A DNA stretch of 64,000 bases from Pyropia yezoensis (taxonomy: Eukaryota; Rhodophyta; Bangiophyceae; Bangiales; Bangiaceae), in NCBI GenBank assembly GCA_009829735.1, contig CM020619.1:5658083-5722082 (forward strand). Reading direction: 5' to 3'. Position 1 is the stretch's first letter. Every line of letters starts with the position of its first letter. The notes beneath the pieces are model-generated. The model made no database searches. It was not told where the DNA came from and saw only the letters and a list, made by a program, of their open reading frames with translations. Shown here piece after piece: positions 61,301 through 64,000 of the stretch. The position numbers and the translations under genes are program-made.

Positions 61301-62509
61301 TGGCCAGCAATTGCTGTCGACGTAATCGACCACGTGCGGGGATGCCATCCGTGTGCACGGAATCGTATGAGTCTTCATAGGCGGGCATCCGCTATGAAAC
61401 TGTTCCCCCCGGATGGGCCCAACGAGCAAGTCGCTATCGACATACTCGGACCGCTTCCGGTAACGGAAGAAGGGAACAGGTACATCCTGGTCATGTCGGA
61501 CCGCTTTACTAAGCTGTCACGGGCAGTAGCAATCCCGAACGATACGGCCTACACGATCATGACCGCAGTGGTTGACCACTGGATCAGTGCTTACGGAGTA
61601 ATGAAGCAACTCCTCTCCGATAACGGAGCAAACCTTACGTCAGCATTCTGCACTAAGGTCCTGGGAATATTCGGCATCGAACCCCGTCGGGCATCCGACT
61701 ACCACCCGCAATCCAACGGGCAGGTGGAGCGGTTCAACCGCACCATCGTCAAGATGCTCTAAAGCTATGTGGCGGAGCACACGAAGACGTGGGACAGGCT
61801 TCTGTCCGTCTTGACCCTGGCATACAATGCCAGGCCCCACCGAAGTACCTGTATTGCACTACTGGAATGGGTCATGCCAATGGGCGTCGGGAACCTGACG
61901 CTACCACCGGGCAGGTGTACTCGGTATGACATACCAAAGGGCCGACCGGCCGAACGGATCCACTTAGCTTGGTTGGCCAAGCTATCGTGGATGATACCCA
62001 AGCTCAAGGGTGCCCTTTACCGTACACAACTTCGATACAAGAAGAACTTTGACGCCCGGTTACGGGTACGCAACGCAACCCTGGTATCAGGTGACTGGGT
62101 CTACATCAGACACCGGAAGTTCCGAGGAAACAAGCTTATGCAACCGGTCAAGGGACCGTACTAGATCTTACACAGAGATGATCACTCTGTCATCCTGCAC
62201 TCCGATACGGAGATACAACGCATCAACCTCAATGATGTGACACCTGCTCCGAAGCCGGAACAGCCTCAGCCGGTACCGGCTGGGTTGCTACACGAAGCTC
62301 TTACAACCCACCGGTCAGATGACCTGGTGGGACTTGATGGGATTCCATACCAAGTAGAGAGCGTGGTCGGACACACCGACCCGGACCTACCAGGACCCTG
62401 GTACGTCAAGGTGATGTGGGTCGGATACAACTCACCCACCTGGGAACAGGCGGCGAATATACCCCGCCAACTCCTCATGCCTTACATGAGGCGACGACGC
62501 CTATTGTAA
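58335..62509 (+). pseudogene. pol: pol of chromovirus copy 3, two premature stops
   Basis: Colinear with copy A pol. The frame is open from as far back as 58106, overlapping gag. Protease DTGAGPN, RT YLDD, RNase H DVDACDTQ, integrase and the C-terminal chromodomain are all present. TAA at 61760-61762 truncates integrase after the Glu of the DDE triad, and TAG at 62162-62164 lies before the chromodomain; copy A has CAG at both sites. Up to 61759 the product would keep protease, RT and RNase H. Confidence 0.93.
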
Positions 62510-62961
62510 CAACCCAAACGACACCGACTTCGGCTGTTGGGGGGTGAGGCTTATACCTACTAAGTAGGGTGTCACATGGATTCGGCAAAAACTTAGGTTC
62601 ACTAAGTTGAAGCGGACTTAGGCAAACTAAGTAAGCTACTGACTTTTACAAGTTTACTTGAAGGAGATGACTAACTCCGATAATCTCAGAGTAACCTGAG
62701 GCTTACACCAATGTACACCATCATCCATGGGGCAAGTGACGGACCAAGGAAGGTTGACCTTCATGAGTATAAACCAACCAGGATGGGTTGGGGGGGGCAG
62801 GAAAGAACCGAGGCAAGCCACGACTAAGTCAGACGGGGTACTTCCCAATGGCAGGCATTGGTATCATGCAAACGCGCAAGCGGGGGATGAGCTTATACTC
62901 ACTACTACCCGGCCGCCAAAAGGGTCACCGGGGCCCTCTCCCTCACAAACAATAGCACTCC
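62510..62961. other. hairpin spacer of copy 3
   Basis: Counterpart of 44077-44530. Contains CTTAG/CTAAG pairs with loops different from copy A and GAAGG-TTGA-CCTTC (62749-62762) in place of GGGAGG-ATGA-CCTCCC. Diverged more than the flanking ORFs, with short gaps. Confidence 0.65.
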
Positions 62962-64000
62962 TCAGTGGGTAGACCTACTGCCCGAGGGAGGCCACTCACG
63001 CGTAAGCGCGTACACCTCCATGCTGCACCGGTCGGCAACCTCACGACGGTCAATCACCCGAGTTACCTCGGTGCATAGCTGGACGAGGGTGCTGCGGCCG
63101 GCCTCCACGTCCGCCAGAGCGGACTGGAGGCGGTCCAGCACGCCACCGAAGCAACGCGCGGACCCAACCAGCGCAGCACCTGGGGGGATATCCCCCCAGC
63201 TAACAGAGAGACCCTCCCGCATCGCGCGGGCAATAAGGGCGTCAACGCCTTCATGCCAGAGACGGGGACCCCCATCACGCATGACAGGGGCGGAAGGCGA
63301 CACTGGCGCAGCCAGAGGAGCCACAGGAGCCGACACGGCTACCACCGGAGCCGGTGGCACCTGATACGAGGCCCGGTAGGATCCTACTGAAGGAGCTCCA
63401 CCGTAAACCCGGCGGGGCTCGGCGCGAGGACGGGACACCTCACGCTCCCCACCCGCAGAGCCCCACTCTCGGGGACGACGGCCAACCGCCACCGGTATTG
63501 GGTTACCGAACCACGGGGCGAGGATCTGAAGAGGGTCATGGATAACCATGGGAATACCCAGGTCAGCAACAGCCTCGGTGGACGCCCACCCATGGCAATT
63601 GGGCTCACCCGGCTGAGTACGCCGGATACGCAACGAGTGACGAGGCAAGGGGGAAGCCCCAGCCTGCGGGTCCCGGTACGGGGGAAGGGCCAACACCCCA
63701 GCCCAGTTCACGGCATCGTGAGCAGCCAGCAGAGCCTCGAGCTCCCGGGCCAACCCGGTCTTGGTGGCTATCATGTCCACGCCCAACTGCGCGATGTGCC
63801 GACGGACACCCGTCGGAAGATGAAACAGGCGCCCCTGCCGCCGGACGGCCAGCAAAAAGGAAGAAGCCTGCCCGAGGGTAACCTCAAGGGTGAAGGTACC
63901 CTGCAACGGGTGGACCGGCCGGGAGGCCAACACACTCCGGAAGTATCGGAGACAGGAACCGATGTCAAACCGGAAAGCAGGGGCGGGTTCCCACCCCTCC
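62962..64000 (-). CDS. antisense accessory ORF of the chromovirus, copy 3 (partial)
   Basis: C-terminal part of the antisense protein, open without a stop from the right edge to 62962. It reads through the site where copy A has TGA (VGSYRASYQVPPAP). Sequence closely follows copy A, including FTLEVTLGQASSFLL, GGPRLWHEGVDALIARAM and LVQLCTEVTRVIDRREVADR. No known domain. The N-terminal part lies beyond the window. Confidence 0.72.
   Translation of the reverse strand, partial: EGWEPAPAFRFDIGSCLRYFRSVLASRPVHPLQGTFTLEVTLGQASSFLLAVRRQGRLFHLPTGVRRHIAQLGVDMIATKTGLARELEALLAAHDAVNWAGVLALPPYRDPQAGASPLPRHSLRIRRTQPGEPNCHGWASTEAVADLGIPMVIHDPLQILAPWFGNPIPVAVGRRPREWGSAGGEREVSRPRAEPRRVYGGAPSVGSYRASYQVPPAPVVAVSAPVAPLAAPVSPSAPVMRDGGPRLWHEGVDALIARAMREGLSVSWGDIPPGAALVGSARCFGGVLDRLQSALADVEAGRSTLVQLCTEVTRVIDRREVADRCSMEVYALTREWPPSGSRSTH

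Larger units (their letters stand above)
55569..64000 (+). mobile_element. Ty3/gypsy chromovirus copy 3, 3' end beyond window
   Basis: Same organisation as copy A: LTR, PBS, gag, pol in -1 frame, hairpin spacer and antisense ORF, running off the right edge before the 3' LTR. Multiple stops in gag and pol make it non-autonomous, while the antisense ORF is uninterrupted as far as seen. Confidence 0.95.

Noticed and set aside
1-64000. tRNA or rRNA genes
   Set aside because: GGTTCGA-type strings seen by eye lie in gag coding sequence without cloverleaf partners; no rRNA blocks noticed. A covariance-model scan was not possible.

Overview
This is a GC-rich, repeat-laden nuclear fragment from a eukaryote. 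The signs are malectin and Kelch domains, a SET domain, a Ulp1-type protease, Crinkler-like NTPases, a Fanzor-like nuclease, a Ty3/gypsy chromovirus and an R2-like LINE. There are no operons and no ribosome-binding sites. Very GC-rich genes with long Pro/Thr/Ala linkers, poly-G tracts and CGG repeats would suit an alga, and a bangiophyte red alga (Porphyra/Pyropia type) is my best guess. That assignment is inference, not read from a marker gene.

Layout. 1-1790 is the 5' end of a reverse-oriented chromovirus copy (copy 1). 1791-10135 holds a disordered open frame, a stretch of frame-switching coding fragments, and a long frame for a beta-class amino-methyltransferase fused to a SET domain, broken only by one TAG. 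10136-12095 is non-coding with a 642-bp inverted-repeat element. 12096-14284 has a reverse Ulp1-like protease exon next to a Pro/Thr-rich protein gene. 14285-18800 is extreme low complexity (G30, CGG repeat) with a decayed Cys-rich secreted protein and a decayed AMP-forming ligase. 18891-22742 has a Crinkler-like remnant and an intact 960-codon Crinkler-like NTPase/nuclease gene. 23302-25752 is a reverse malectin-malectin-Kelch wall or surface protein gene with one TAG. 25855-32416 is mostly repeats, including a 1.3-kb minisatellite of nearly pure G+C. 32417-33172 is an unrecognised reverse gene.

34134-64000 is a nested transposon cluster. A Fanzor-like gene (reverse, 52280-53776) was entered by an R2-like LINE (34316-52170), which appears to have duplicated 182 bp of the Fanzor 3' end. 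The LINE was then entered by a full-length chromovirus (copy A, 37130-47850, 363-bp LTRs, near-perfect 5-bp target duplication). The Fanzor 5' part was cut off by a further LTR copy (copy 2, 53777-about 54785). A tyrosine-recombinase fragment follows, itself cut by chromovirus copy 3 (55569 to the right edge).

The most interesting content is as follows. The chromovirus has a canonical GGGAAAC slippery site just before the gag stop in both long copies, a large antisense ORF between pol and the 3' LTR, and a run of small hairpins kept by compensating changes between the convergent ORFs. The Fanzor-like gene has a hairpin at its 3' end. The methyltransferase-SET fusion has a single in-frame stop. 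Most premature stops in the window can be explained by C-to-T or G-to-A transitions, so many of these genes look recently or mildly disabled.
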